Origin: Pholis gunnellus
Lineage: Eukaryota > Chordata > Actinopteri > Perciformes > Pholidae
Direction: 5' to 3'
Length of the DNA stretch: 64,000 bases
NCBI GenBank assembly: GCA_910591455.2
Contig: OU342808.1
Location: 24,056,738 to 24,120,737 of the forward strand
Shown here: positions 1 to 12,171 of the stretch, piece by piece
Layout of the letters: each line of letters begins with the position of its first letter
Position numbering within the stretch: the stretch's first letter is position 1
Program-made: the position numbers and the translations under genes
Notes under the pieces: generated by a model
Seen by the model: only the letters and a program-made list of their open reading frames with translations
The model's database searches: none
Told to the model about the DNA's origin: nothing

Positions 1-1190
1 TGAAATGCAAGCGTGACGTACTTGAACTCATGTAATGTTCCAATAGAGATAAATCTGCATCACTGATGTATGAATCAGGGTACTGATGTACTCTACGTAT
101 CCTCTTTTTAACCCAATAAACACTGATGTCTCCTGGTACAAAGTATTTTGCTCATAACATTGTTCTTTTTTTTTATCGAAGCTGCCGCAACTGTACCACT
201 GAAACATTTTTTTAAATAAATAAATCAAGTTTAGGTGAGCGTTTCCCCTATTGTCATCATCAATGCAGAGAGGCACACATACAATGAGAACAAAGTCAGC
301 TCCGCCTTCATGTGGTTTGTACTTACGGGATTATGAAAGCTGACGGGATCTGTCCCGAAGAAGCTGCACGGAGAGAAATCAGAGGTGAAGACTGCGAAGA
401 TGGAAAGCTGGCGCGAAGGAATAGATTGGTTTGGACAAGACGGGGACAAAATGAAATACGCTCAGTGACTCATAGAAACATTTCTCATCCCTACACATTC
501 TTTCGGTACCGTTAAGGTGAAAAATATCGTTTTTCATGCACTGGTTTGAGATTTTGGGCTGTTTTGCTTCCATAACATGTCTTCTTTCATGACTAGTGGA
601 AAGAAAACGTTAAAAAAAATATGTATTTGCATCTGTAGATTTCTCCTAAATTCACTTACATTCACCAAACTGTCCAGTTTCATTCCTCTCTATGTTCTGA
701 AGGTTTGTACAGATGGGTTTGTTCATATATCATTCAGAGCCTGATTTATACAACATGTTCTTCCGAAAAACTTGGCAAAAATGGATTGCTGTTGGCAGTG
801 TTTTCTGATTAATGGAGTGATAAGAGAAGTCCAAAATTCCCTTAGGAAAAACCTTTTACTCTCATATGCCAACGAAATGATACAAGAATGTTGAACCTGG
901 CTTCATCCAAATGTTCAGATTCAATCTAAGTTCTGCTCTGGAGATGTATGCAATGCCTCATTTGCAAATTTAAACATACGGTTTCAGGAAACCTGCAATA
1001 CAAAAAGTATTTGTGATAATGTAAGTAAGCAGCTGGGGAGGTTTCATGGTGATATCTATTAGTTAAACTTACTCCCTCATTCATCTGGGGTGTCTCTCAT
1101 GAAAGACGCTCCCTCATCACAAAGTGACATTTTAGGGACATGCGCTGCAGTCCTTGTCTTCATTGACCCCATCTTCTGTCCCTCTGTCAG
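1..1190 (+). other. Intron of the hs3st1-like gene (partial)
   Basis: No convincing coding sequence is visible here. The stretch ends in a good polypyrimidine tract and CAG acceptor at 1181-1190, directly before the sulfotransferase exon. The upstream exon or exons must lie outside the window. Calling it an intron is an inference from that acceptor and from the missing N-terminal half of the protein. Confidence 0.6.
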
Positions 1191-1856
1191 GTGCACTACT
1201 TCAACGTGGAGGAGCACTACCGCCGAGGCCTGGCCTGGTACCGAGCCCAGATGCCCCTCACCCTCCCCGGTCAGCTGACGGTGGAGAAGACCCCCGGCTA
1301 CTTTGCGTCCCCTCAGGTCCCCGCACGCGTCTGGGAGATGAACCCCGCCGTCCGCTTGCTGCTCATCGTCCGGGACCCGGCAGAGAGGGTGGTCTCCGAC
1401 TACACCCAGGTCCTCCACAACCGCCTGACCCGCCACAAGCCTTACCAGCCGCTAGAGGAGCTCCTGATCCACAAGGACCACATTGACCCTGGTTACAAGG
1501 CGCTGCAGCGGAGCCTGTATTACCAGCATCTGGCCCGCTGGCTGGAGGTCTTCCCCAGGGGGCAGATCCACGTGGTGGATGGCGACGCGCTCATTCGGGA
1601 TCCCTTCCCCGAGCTGAGGAAGGCTGAGAGGTTTCTGGACCTCCAGCCCAGGATAAGCCCCGACAACTTCTACTACAACACCACCAAGGGCTTCTACTGC
1701 CTCCTGTCTGCCGGGCACGACAAGTGCCTGGACGAGTCTAAAGGAAGGCCGCATGCGCCGCTCAGCACCCAGGCCTTTAAGAAGCTCTGTCGCTACTTCA
1801 AGAAGCCCAACAAGTTGTTCTTTGAAATGGTGGGGAGGTCGTTTTCCTGGTGCTGA
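1191..1856 (+). CDS. hs3st1l: Heparan sulfate glucosamine 3-O-sulfotransferase 1-like, last coding exon (partial)
   Basis: The exon opens after a CAG acceptor and encodes the C-terminal 221 residues up to TGA at 1854-1856. The family moves sulfate from PAPS to the 3-OH of glucosamine in heparan sulfate in the Golgi lumen. Visible hallmarks are VEKTPGYF near residue 30, the PAPS 3'-phosphate-binding motif RDPAERVVSDY near residues 62-72, the VDGDALIRDPFPE block, and the GFYCLL...DKCLDESKGR segment whose two cysteines form the family's conserved disulfide. The end, FFEMVGRSFSWC, corresponds to the usual FFELVGRTF-W tail of HS3ST1. The N-terminal cytosolic tail, membrane anchor and 5'-phosphosulfate-binding loop are not in the window. 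Mammalian HS3ST1 codes in one exon, so a split coding region would fit a fish HS3ST1-like paralogue. Family is secure; the exact paralogue is not. Confidence 0.9.
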   Translation: MHYFNVEEHYRRGLAWYRAQMPLTLPGQLTVEKTPGYFASPQVPARVWEMNPAVRLLLIVRDPAERVVSDYTQVLHNRLTRHKPYQPLEELLIHKDHIDPGYKALQRSLYYQHLARWLEVFPRGQIHVVDGDALIRDPFPELRKAERFLDLQPRISPDNFYYNTTKGFYCLLSAGHDKCLDESKGRPHAPLSTQAFKKLCRYFKKPNKLFFEMVGRSFSWC

Positions 1857-2060
1857 TCCAGCGGTGAAAAGCAACTGTGGAGACAAAACACCCCAAATAA
1901 TGCCAACACATTCAGGGACACAGAGGTAGAGAGAGAACTGGGGTTTGTGTGTTTTTCTAGGTAGATGAGTGGACAGATTTTTGTCATAAACATCTCTTGT
2001 TGTTGATACCTACTCAGGTATAAATGTGGCCAACTAAAGCAGCACATACAATATGTCTGT

Positions 2061-2091
<31 letters not shown>

Positions 2092-2700
2092 AAGACGCGT
2101 GGAGAATGTTGAACATGTGGCCAACACAAACCTTTACCCCGACCATTCTGGTGCCTCCTTGGATGGATAGACTCACGCGACGAGGCTACGACTGACCGTG
2201 CCAAACGCAAGTTTCGAGAGCGAAACCATAGCCGACTGCTTGTGAGTGCTCATTTGTGAGGTGTTAAAAGAAGGATGTGCAGACTTTGAAGTGATGTATA
2301 GAAATAGTGGTGACAAGATGGTTGAATCCATTAATTGTTGCACTATGAACTCTAATTGGATAAAAAAGAAAAGCAAATCGAGGATCAATGTGGATTTTTA
2401 AACCGAAACCAACTCCCCTATTTGATTTTTCTCATCAGTTGTGACATGTTCGTGTGCTCGTAGAAATGTTTTAGTTCAGTCATTCTGTTAACTTCGTTCT
2501 TTTGTTGTTTTACAAGATTGACTTTTAGAGAAACTTTAAGTGAAAATACTTTCTTTTTTTACTTCTTTTAAAAAATTGCCACCTTGAAAGCTTGTTTTTG
2601 GTTTCTTTTTACTTTCAAGGCCAATGTAGTACTATTGCTGGTTTGTGGTTTTTTTTATATGATGATGTCCTTCTAATAAATGTATTCAGTCCACCAGTCT
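1857..2700 (+). other. 3'UTR of the hs3st1-like gene
   Basis: Non-coding sequence follows the stop codon. A canonical AATAAA at 2675-2680 is the best poly(A) signal, giving a 3'UTR of about 0.85 kb. It contains a (TG)n run at 2057-2091. Confidence 0.6.
2057..2091. repeat. (TG)n microsatellite
   Basis: Nearly uninterrupted TG dinucleotides with one TT interruption, inside the hs3st1-like 3'UTR. Confidence 0.95.
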
Positions 2701-3160
2701 CCTGTTTGGTACCAGACTGCATTGAACCCGACTATAAGGTGTTATGGGTTTAAAAACATCAAACATAAAGACACAGACTCTCTCTGAAAGCTCCTCTCTC
2801 TCAAAGTGCATGAAGACGTCAGTGCCGATCTAACATGTTCTTTACATCGACGATCAAAGGACGCCTGCGTTTCTTTTCATCGTGATGTTATTCCTGTCAG
2901 GGAATTACCTCCAGTTTCCCCACCCCACTGTAACAAGTCACACCAGTAAGTCCACCTGAATCCTGTCTTTATCCAAAGCCGGAATGGATTTCTGCAGTTA
3001 ATTCTGTTCATCTGGAAGGACTAGATCAGACTGACGTGTCATGATGTCAGAGCAGAAAAGTTCAAATAATGGGATTAAACGATAGGTGGGCTGTTTTTAA
3101 CCCAGACATTGTTTCAGTTGTATGTGACACTCACTGGGTGAAAGGTTAAGCTCTTGTTTA
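2701..3160. other. Intergenic, nothing recognised
   Basis: AT-rich sequence with no ORF, splice structure or repeat that I recognise. Confidence 0.5.
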
Positions 3161-3184
3161 AGCTTTCACAAACAGGAATAAATC

Positions 3185-3745
3185 TGACGGCAACCTCCGG
3201 TTCTGAAAAGTAAAGCAAACGTGGAGGTGCCGTGAACTTGCATTCTTTCTAATGACCATCAGGGGGCGACTCCTCTGGTTGCAAAAAGAAGTCTGATTGC
3301 ATTGAAGTCTATGAGAAAATGACCTCACTTGATTTATTCCTTCAGTAAACATTGTAAACAGTTTATGGTCTCAATCTCTAGATTCAAGTCTTCTTCAATA
3401 CAGCATGATGTTCAGTTAGTAGATTATGGTCCATTTAGAGTCAAATAGGCCATAAAGCAGGGGATGCTTTAGGGCGGGACTACCTTGTGATTGACAGGTC
3501 GCTACCACAGTGTCGTCGGGTCTGGGTGTTTTTGTCTTATAACTTGAATCCTTTCACAGTGTGCTTCCAGTTCATGGAAGTTAATTGTAACATTTTGGTT
3601 GTGCTCCACCCTCTTGTGTCACTTCTGGTTCCAAAAATCAAGAAGGTGACGGGCAAAATGCTGAATTTAAGGCTTCAAACAGTCCACAAACCAATGGGTG
3701 ACGTCACGGCGACTACGTCTGCTGGTTATATACAGTCTCCTGTAT
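3185..3745. mobile_element. Interspersed teleost repeat (non-autonomous element)
   Basis: The stretch runs from the CCTCCGGTTCTGAAAAG segment, through a GGGGGCGACTCCTCTGGTTG block and a GTGATTGACAGGTCGCTACC block, to TATATACAGTCTCCTG. It strongly resembles a dispersed element I associate with many percomorph genomes. No protein is encoded; the small ORF at 3487-3747 is incidental. The family assignment rests on recall, so a repeat library search is needed for a name. Confidence 0.5.
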
Positions 3746-3756
3746 AAATCCAACTA

Positions 3757-4010
3757 GGACTGCAACTATGATTACTTCCATTACTGATTTAGCGGCCAGA
3801 TCCTTTCTCAATTAATCCTTTGTTTGGTGTATAAAATGTTGGAAATAGTGAGTATTGCCCATGACAATCTCCTAAAGCTCAAAGTGACGTCTTCAAATGT
3901 TTTCTTTTGCAGCATTCAATTCAACATTCAAGGAAATTGTCATTATTGTGGAGCAGCGGAATTGAGGAATCAAAGTCGAGTTAAGCTTGAAATCTAACAT
4001 GAAGAAAGAG
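3757..4010. mobile_element. hAT-like MITE remnant
   Basis: It begins AGGACTGCAACTATGATTAC and continues with degenerate blocks (AATTAATC, GTATAAAATGTTGGAAATAG, TGACGTCTTCAAATG). I recognise these as a common teleost non-autonomous element that starts with a GGGCTGCAACTAACGATTA-like end. This copy is old and its 3' end is unclear. Confidence 0.4.
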
Positions 4011-6420
4011 CTTTCCACACACACCAAAAAACACTTTGTGGTATTTCTTAGATTTAAGAAATAAAGTATTTTAGTATTGCATGTGTTTGACCCAAATGAC
4101 TGCTGTGCAGGAGACTTCTGACTCTCTTATTGGTGGAGGATTAACCTTCACTAAAACGCTGACACAATGGGCATCTGGTTTTTACACGATAAACAAACGT
4201 CCAAAATGATTTCTTCCAGGTTTTAACTGATGATGGTCTCATGCTGCGGAAAAACGTTTTCCTATAATATTTCATCAGTCAAACATGAAGAACACATCAT
4301 GAGTTTTCTGTTTTCGAGAACAAGATTTAACATCCCTCATGACAACTTGTTTCCAGAAAATCAGTAACGCTGAATGCATCATTTAGCTTTTTTTCCTCAG
4401 ACAATAATGATTAAAACATCAAATGCTTTCAGAATTCCTTACAGGTTGAATGGTAACTCCTGTTGCAGCATCCAGCAATAGAAAACTTTTCAGAATGATT
4501 ATCTGAAACACTGACACTGTTTTGTGTGGTACTTTTCAGGCATCTCCTCTTCGCTGCGGAGCAGAATGGGAGCTGAAGGCTGACCTCGGGCTGTCCTCCA
4601 CCCACCGTCCTCCAGAGACAACTGTAAAGACACAGAGAGAGAGAGAGAGAGAGAGAGATGTAAGAATAAACAAATGATTCCCGCTCTTTGAAGCTGTGAG
4701 GCAGCTACGTCTTTCATGTGTTCCCTGCTGAGGCTCGCGCTCATGTGGACAACACATCTCGTGTCACATCTGATCAGAGACATCTTTACTGCATGTGTTG
4801 GGGTTTCCGGAGTTTGCGGCAGCTTCATTGGCAACTTTGTCTCGTGGTTGTTTCTGTGCATCCGCTTCATCTGCAGGATTAGATGTTCTGTTTGTCATAT
4901 TTGATGCATCCTGGTGTTTCGTGCCGCACTTCCCAGAGATCACCCGTCAGTCAAACTGAGTTTTTGGTATTTTCTTTCTCTGATCAGCCAAGATGGCTAT
5001 CGCTGCTCGTGTTGTGACAGTAATACACTTTTCCCACCAAAATGTGTAAGCATATTTTTTAAACACCCTAAACCATGAATAGACTTATTTCCCATACAGT
5101 GCTGCAGGAATGAGCCAGAAATGAGTGAGCCTTTTTGCACATCTGGTTCCCTTGTCTCAAAGTCTGCAGGTTTTTTTTATACAATCCTCGTGAATTTTAA
5201 AGCTTTAACATGACGTCAAGAAGGCGGTTGCTAACAAATGAGACTACAAAACGTCATCACGTGGAATTCCAGTCCGCGTTGTGTTTATACCGGCCGTTCT
5301 GCCAATTGAATAACTATTAGGTGGTGTTCATTTGAGACCGTACAATCTGTTGTGGAAATTTATCATATTGTTCTTTTAGGTATAACTTGTATCGCTTAAA
5401 CCTGCATATATGCAGATGAGGCCAACCAGGCTCATTTAAAACCTAACGATAAATGAGTTCATCGGTATTTTAGCATTTCTGACTTGCTGTAGTGTTATTT
5501 CACCACCTAACCCTCTTCCCACGAAAAGGCTGGGAACCGGCCTTGGTGTGTGCAGCGGCAGATAGAGGAGGACGACGTCTGCGAAGGGGAGGTGAAGGGA
5601 GGAGACGAGATAACGTGCATATACTCTGTTTTTGTCTATTCCTTGTTGTTAGACCTCCGAACCATCTGTGGGGAAAGAGCTCTATCCATTCAGCTGAATT
5701 ATCATTAGTGTCTGTTAAATAAATATGTTTTTATATTTTAAGAGTTTTCTCATCTCGATTATTTCTCACCGGGAGGTTAAAAAGATTATTTTCCACGACA
5801 CTAAACAAAACATGTAAGTAACTCATTAGCCTGTTTGCCACAGAGCTAATGTTCTGCAACAATCCAAAATCAAATCCCATTGGCTTTTTGTCAAGGCAAC
5901 CAGTGCGGTGGAACTTCAGAGTTTGGCCTGCAAAAATGCATCATCCCTGCAGCGCCCTGTTGCCGGCGTTACATTGACGTCGGTTCCCCCATCAAGTGCC
6001 TCCCTCCTGTGAAAATGATCGCGCCCTCCCTCCGTGGCCAGGTTTAGGTAGGGAGGAAACACATGTCGACAAGGAAACATTATTCCACTCAACACCCACA
6101 CCTGAAGTAAACAGTGAAATCGTTACAGTGGTTACTTCTTTTTTTTATTATATCTGTTACTTATTCAGTCTCTCTTTCTAACATTTAAAACCAGAGTTGG
6201 TGTTTGCCGGAACAGTGAAAAGACTAACAAAGACGGTTTTGATGCGTTTTAGAGTCTGGTAATTCATAATAATTCATAATAATTGTCCAAATGTCTGTTG
6301 ATTGTATTTTTTATTTACCCGGGTTGTCATGATAGATACCAGTGATGAATGAATGCTGACTGAAGTCCAAAGCCAGATGTTAGAGGGTATTTTGTCCAGC
6401 CTTAATAGTTTGTTTTAACC
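4011..6420. other. Gene-poor intergenic DNA
   Basis: No coding region is supported. A (GA)n run lies at 4633-4658. ORFs of 60-120 codons here lack family motifs and codon bias. Confidence 0.5.
4633..4658. repeat. (GA)n microsatellite
   Basis: Uninterrupted AG dinucleotides. Confidence 0.9.
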
Positions 6421-6424
6421 ACGT

Positions 6425-6610
6425 GAGCGGTTCTAGGGATGGTTTGTGATCCCCTGACTCTTCTACTAGCGCCACCAAGAGACCAGCATTTGTGGTTATG
6501 AATGGAATGGAATGCACACAGAAGTTTGCCCTCAAGACTCAGTTTTAGACAACAAACCCACTTGGTTGGGTTGAGGAAAAGATCATGATTTGGGTCACAG
6601 TAATCCCTTT
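6425..6610. mobile_element. Fragments of interspersed fish repeats
   Basis: The GTGATCCCCTGACTCTTC...AGCGCCACCAAGAG segment resembles the repeat found better preserved at 57090-57450. The following TTGGGTTGAGGAAAAGATCATG block resembles another dispersed fish repeat. Both are short and degenerate. Confidence 0.4.
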
Positions 6611-7163
6611 CTGGGAGAAAGCCCTCGAGGCAAACTGCTCCCATGTGCAAAATGTAAATGGACAAAATGTTGAAATATAATAAGACTCAGATGTGAGGTT
6701 TTCTCATGTACAGACGAGTTGGACTCTGCAGGTTCTCAGAACAATGGTGGAGTTATTGCTGCTCTTGCAAAGGTCATGTCGTGTTGGTGTCGTAACAAGA
6801 TCCTCGCCGATTCATTTCAGAGTCATTACACCTCTGAGTCAGACACGAGTAAACAATACTTTGGTTTAATAAACCACAGTTTTCTGTTCCCTTCACCCTC
6901 GGAGCTGCTTGTTCTGCTGCAGTCTCATCGCTCATCTCTTCCACATCATTTGCAGCTCATACAACAAAGAGATTTACTGACACTCCAAAGGACTAAATGA
7001 GATGAGCACGATGCCGAGGTGTAAACGCATTTAGGCTCCTTTAAGTTTCTGTCAGGGAGCAAAAGTTAAAAGGCTTCTCATGAGTGAGTATAAAAATAAA
7101 GAATTGCTGCAAGCGCTAATACAAAAAAGCTTGAATATGCTAGCTAAATAATAAGCAAGCGTA

Positions 7164-7613
7164 TGACATTTGGGGAAATATGCTCGTTCTTGCCAAAGGT
7201 TAAATGAAGAAGACCAAATCCCACTCACTACTAGTACGGTAAATATGGAGCTGCAGCCATCAGCAGGATGTAGCCCGGCTCTGCAAACCCAACCTTTAAG
7301 CTTCTTTCTTTGCCGAGCCAAGAAAGAGTTTGGCACATCCACCTTCCCCGTCATTTTTTACATTTTGCTTCTTGTCCAGCTTAAACAAACAAGATATTAA
7401 TAATCAAGGAGCTTTAGAGGTGATGGTAGGCAGATAATGTCACTTTGGGACAGAGCCAGGCTAGCTTGTTTCTCCCCGTTTTAGTCCTTATGCTAAGCTA
7501 AGCTAAGCGCCTACTAGCTTCAAGTTCATATTTACCGTACAGACACGAGAGTGGTATCGACCTTTTCATCGAACAGCAAGAAAAACAAAATAAGCATGTT
7601 TCCCAAACTGTTG
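7164..7613. mobile_element. MITE with terminal inverted repeats
   Basis: The left end (ACATTTGGGGAAATATGCTC, from 7166) and the reverse complement of the right end (near 7591-7613) match over about 23 bases with a few mismatches. Between them lie a TGCTAAGCTAAGCTAAGC run and the block GAGAGTGGTATCGACCTTTTCATC, which I recognise from a common teleost non-autonomous element. No transposase is encoded. Confidence 0.55.
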
Positions 7614-7649
7614 ATTCTGTTAATAAAATGTGTCAATATCTATTAGCAG

Positions 7650-7900
7650 TGTGTTGCTACTACACACTCTCACGGTCGGAACATTTTTTGGGACGACATT
7701 ACGTTGCAAAACGAAAGTTAGGTTTAGGCAACAAAACTGAGTTAAGAAAAAACCCTTAAGTACGTGCATTTAAGTTTAGGCAACAAAACCCCAACAACAC
7801 TTTGAGACTCCTGGTGTCGAACACCGGTCTCGTGATTAAATGTCCTGTGACTTTAGCCATATTTAATGCTCCGTCAATGACTGTTGCATAGTCATGAGGA
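7650..7900. mobile_element. Interspersed repeat, GTTTAGGCAACAAAA type
   Basis: GTTAGGTTTAGGCAACAAAA occurs at about 7728 and a near-copy at about 7773, followed by GGTGTCGAACACCGGTCTC. This pattern is familiar from dispersed teleost repeats. The copy is degenerate and its boundaries are approximate. Confidence 0.4.
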
Positions 7901-10200
7901 TGAGTTTAATTTGTGTGTCCACCACGAAATATGATCCTTGTTGACTTCTCATTGGCATTGTTATTGTGTCCATGTACACAAAACCAATAGATTGAATTTT
8001 GTGACTGTTTCTCGTCCTGTTGATTATTCTGAGCAACATATGGCAACTTTTCAGAAACAGGAAAAGAGAAAGAGAAGCATTCCATCGTGAATTTTTGATA
8101 TTTTCTTCCTATTTATTTTAAGAGAGTCCTCAACTGAGAGGAAAGCACGAAGATCCAGAACATTTGAGAAACAGTACGATGTTGGCCCCTCACTGTGACT
8201 GCATCGCTGCAGTTTAAACTCAGCAATAGGATCTCTTTTGATGTATATCACTGCTTCTACTGTGGATATTTCAAACACTTCACGTTTAATTACACTAATG
8301 CAGCATTTCTGGAGAAAAGAGACATCGTTTCACCCGGAGGATTGAAAAGAACTTGCTCTTCTAAAGAAGTGATTTTCAACAGCAAAGTAAAGGATTTTAA
8401 TTCATCTTCCACGACTGTTCCCTCCACAAACATAGACTGGAGTCAAGTTGTTGTCGAGCTGTGTTGTAAGTTGTCAAGGTTGGAGCTCTAAGTGTCTCCA
8501 CAGACAGCTGAAAGCATCATCAACAGCCCAAGTGCCCTTCTGAAAAGAATCATCACTAGCATCACCATTATTGCAAAAGAAATCATAAAAAGCAAAGAGC
8601 AACAACGCGACGGACATGCTTCAGAGTTGAACAGCAGACATGTGGAATATACATAAAGTGCATCACATGGTTCTGTCCTTGGTCATATGTTGGTCACACC
8701 GCTACAGTTGTTCAGATGACTGCAAACAATTGTTTAAGTCAAAGCCCAAAGGGGCTGTAAGATCACTGCATGTGAACTGTTTTCTTCGTCTTGTGGAAGG
8801 AAAGAGGAAATTCTTTGTGCACTTGAAAATCAACAGCTGGCGATGCAGTTCGTCACGGTCAGCATGAGAAATTCATCACAGTTTAATTGTGTCGGTATGA
8901 GTGTGTGTGTGAAACTCATTTGGAGTTATGCATTTTAAGGGGCTTAACGAATGAGAAATGAATATACTGACATTCATCTCCACATTCTTTGTATAAAGGC
9001 TAGTGCCAAAGGAAACATGCTCACGAGGGTATTGTTCCAATGTTCACTGTTGTATGTTTGCTTGATGCAGCTTTTAAACTATGTGTTCCCTGATTATTTG
9101 ATGCATGTATGGTGCAGATGGCTAAAAGAAGAATACAATGCATTATATATCTCTTACTGACTGATTCAGGAGGATGTTATTGTGAATGCAAGTGGCTCCC
9201 CCTGCAGGACAAATGCTGAAGTGACACTACTGTAAAGATTACTCACTAAAACAAAACACAATCTAAATGTACATGTATTTACTTTACAAATGCAATTGTT
9301 GTCAATTATGAATAACCAACTTATCTTACTGAATTAATCCCTAAAATATCTGAAATGTGAAAAAACAAACTTACTGCAGTTTTATTCATGTATTATTAGA
9401 CAGTCCTATGACCTATAATCATATTCAAAACTGCAAAAATAATTCCAGTAGTTGTTTCAAGCCAATGATGACATGCGTTGGGTATTTATTCAAAGATAAA
9501 ATACTTCATTTCCCTGAACACACAGCTTGTTGGACTTCTTTACTTGAAAAAAAGGGTAATGACTCATAGTCGGGACATTGTGCATACATTTAGGTACTGT
9601 GAATACATTTTGAAAGCACAGATATGGTTCAACCAGTCTCCAGCTCTATGGTTGTGATAATGGCTCCACTGTGAGGATCGGTGTCACCTGATCCCAGCAG
9701 CCGAGGACCACACTTCATTTTAAGGTTAACACATTTAGTTGGTTTTGTTGAAGTGCTATAGATGCTAAACACTGGACAGAAGGTTGCAATGACTTTTTTT
9801 TTTCAATGACTTTTCATTTTGATGTAAAAACAAAACAAAAAAACAACTATTAATACATCACTATCCATGTGCAGTTCAAAATATTACAGTAAGTCAAGGG
9901 AGAGAAGCACCATCTCACATTTAGCTGCTGTTACGCAATTTGCTATCCAAACAAAGAATTTTAGAAACATTATAGTAAATATTGTAACTTCAAGAAAATA
10001 ACCACAATACAAGTTGTTTTTTTTTTTATATAAAAACGGTTTTAACAATTCTTTTTTCAGTATAAAACATTACAGAGTCCCAGGCCAATCAAACAAATTC
10101 ACTTGAACAGAGTTATTTGAAATAATCATGAAATCCCCAGTCAAACCTTCTACAATAACATACAAAGGGATTTTTTTTTTGTCGTTAAGGGGTTTTCTGT
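7901..10200. other. Intergenic DNA; right part may be extended h2az2 3'UTR
   Basis: No coding sequence is supported. From about 9770 to 10200 the sequence is AT- and poly-T-rich and could belong to a longer 3'UTR of h2az2 (minus strand), but the first AATAAA on that strand is already at 10203-10208. Confidence 0.4.
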
Positions 10201-10348
10201 ACTTTATTTTCTAGTTATGGGAAAATATTACAACACAAATCCTAACAATCACTCTTCGTTTTTGCTATAATAATAATAAAAAAAGAACACATGTGAACTC
10301 CTGGTCCTATCGAAGCCTAAGCCCCGAAATGTATGGTCAACATGGCAT

Positions 10349-12171
10349 TTATGCAGTCTTCTGCTGGCCCTTCTTTCCAATGAGGGATTTGTGGATGTGG
10401 GGAATGACACCTGAAGACAAAATAAACACATTGGTGAGATTAAATGTTTCATGCAAAAGGTAGCTGTGAATATTACTACAGAATGATTAAGATAATTAGA
10501 GAACATTGACACCAACATACTAAGAAGCATTTATGATGCATATACAATCAAGACACAAAAACTTGATAAGAATGTAGAGGTCCGCTCACCTCCTCCAGCA
10601 ATTGTTGCCTTGATGAGGGAGTCCAACTCCTCATCACCACGGATGGCCAGCTGCAAGTGACGGGGAGTGATACGCTTCACCTTCAAGTCTTTGGAGGCAT
10701 TTCCCGCCAACTCTAGTACCTGAGAACAAAAATGACAGAAATGAATATAAACAGCCCCATCTCACACAGAAACACTTGCATGGTGCGACATCTAGTGCCA
10801 CTGTTAACTACCAACATGCACAAAATGAGGGAGGCTTACTTCAGCAGTGAGGTATTCAAGGATAGCTGCACTGTACACAGCTGCTGTGGCTCCTACACGA
10901 CCATGGCTGGTTGTGCGAGTCTTCAAGTGCCTGTGGATACGACCCACTGGGAACTGGCAGGAAACAGACATGAAACATTGGTTTGAGCAAAACAAAAAGG
11001 GGGTTAAACTCGAGGTGGGTGAAGCATAACATATGCAGCTAAGCCACAAACAGACATAAATAGATTGAAAGAGATTTACCTGCAGCCCAGCCCTCTGGGA
11101 GCGAGACACTGCTTTGGCCTTGGCTTTGCCGCTGTCTTTTCCTGCCTTGCCACCAGCCTGTAGGGGTGATTATAGGAAACAATAGAAGTCAGAGTGGGAA
11201 GTAAAGGTAGCAAGCAAGCACAGGCTGTAATGTTTGGATTATTGGAACTAAATCATGCATAACAAAACAAAAAACATGTACTACAACATCTCATATTTTC
11301 AAATTAGTGGACATGGGTCAAAATATTTTAAATATGTGCGCATGGAGTGGTAAATTACAAGTAAACACTCCCATAGGAAACGTTACAGATGCCCGGTTAA
11401 ACTGGTATCACTTTCCCGCCAATCATGTGCGTAACATAGCACATTAAAGGCGGTCACAATAACCGGTACCAGATATTAACATGCATAAAACCGGATATTA
11501 AACATTTTTTTTAAAGTTGAGAAACCCAATACAGATACATTCTGACGAAAATCGTGAAAAGCGGTCAGATGACGATGACCTCACGACAAAACACAAAACA
11601 GACGTTTAAGTTCTCATCTACGAATCTCAACGGCTAAAAAGTTTGCCTCGCGCAATCACCTCGGCGTTAAGAAATCACACAGTCGATTTTACGTCATTCT
11701 AGTCGTTTACAAGCTTTACGGTACACTACTAACGGCTAACGTTAACCAATCCGTTAGGCTACTAAAAAAAAACCTTAGCTAAACTTAGCTTGCTAATCCA
11801 CCTTTCAGAGAGGCTACACCGAGTGACAAAAAAAAATAACTTAGTATGAATATGAGTTTTGCATTTCTAATTAACCTCTCCACTTCTGCCAAATAGGAAC
11901 TATCCGTCACACGGCGAATATAATGTCGCATTTAACGGACCAAAACATCAAAACTCGGATTTGTTACGCTAACGTTAATGCTAACGCTAATGCTAACGTA
12001 TTAGCTGACAGTTAGCTCTTTATCAAGCTTTTTTTCAACCACACACATTCTGGTCGAATTTCCTCAGTTCAAATTCAAAACAGTACTTTCTACAGTTGCA
12101 CGTTAGTTGCAGTACGAGTGTACCGACGTCCCCGGTGAAGCATTTAGCGTTAACCGAAGCGCACATACCAT
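10349..12171 (-). CDS. h2az2: Histone H2A.Z.2 (H2A.V), five coding exons
   Basis: Coding exons on the minus strand are 12169-12171 (ATG only), 11080-11157, 10840-10953, 10590-10719 and 10349-10410. All introns are GT-AG, and together they give 387 nt, or 128 aa, the normal H2A.Z length. The product replaces canonical H2A in nucleosomes at promoters and regulatory DNA, acting in transcription, DNA repair and chromosome segregation. Diagnostic residues choose H2A.Z.2 over H2A.Z.1: Ala after GKAKAK (residue 15), Thr in HLKTRTTSHGR (residue 39) and the C-terminal QQKTA. The histone-fold blocks AGLQFPVGRIHRHL, AAVYSAAILEYLTAEVLELAGNA and the C-terminal docking segment are intact. The one-codon first exon is typical of H2A.Z genes. 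An AATAAA at 10203-10208 (minus) probably ends the transcript. The neighbour purb is divergent, as in mammals. Confidence 0.97.

Noticed and set aside
1452..1886. 144-codon ORF antisense to the sulfotransferase exon
   Set aside because: Shadow of a strongly biased coding exon.
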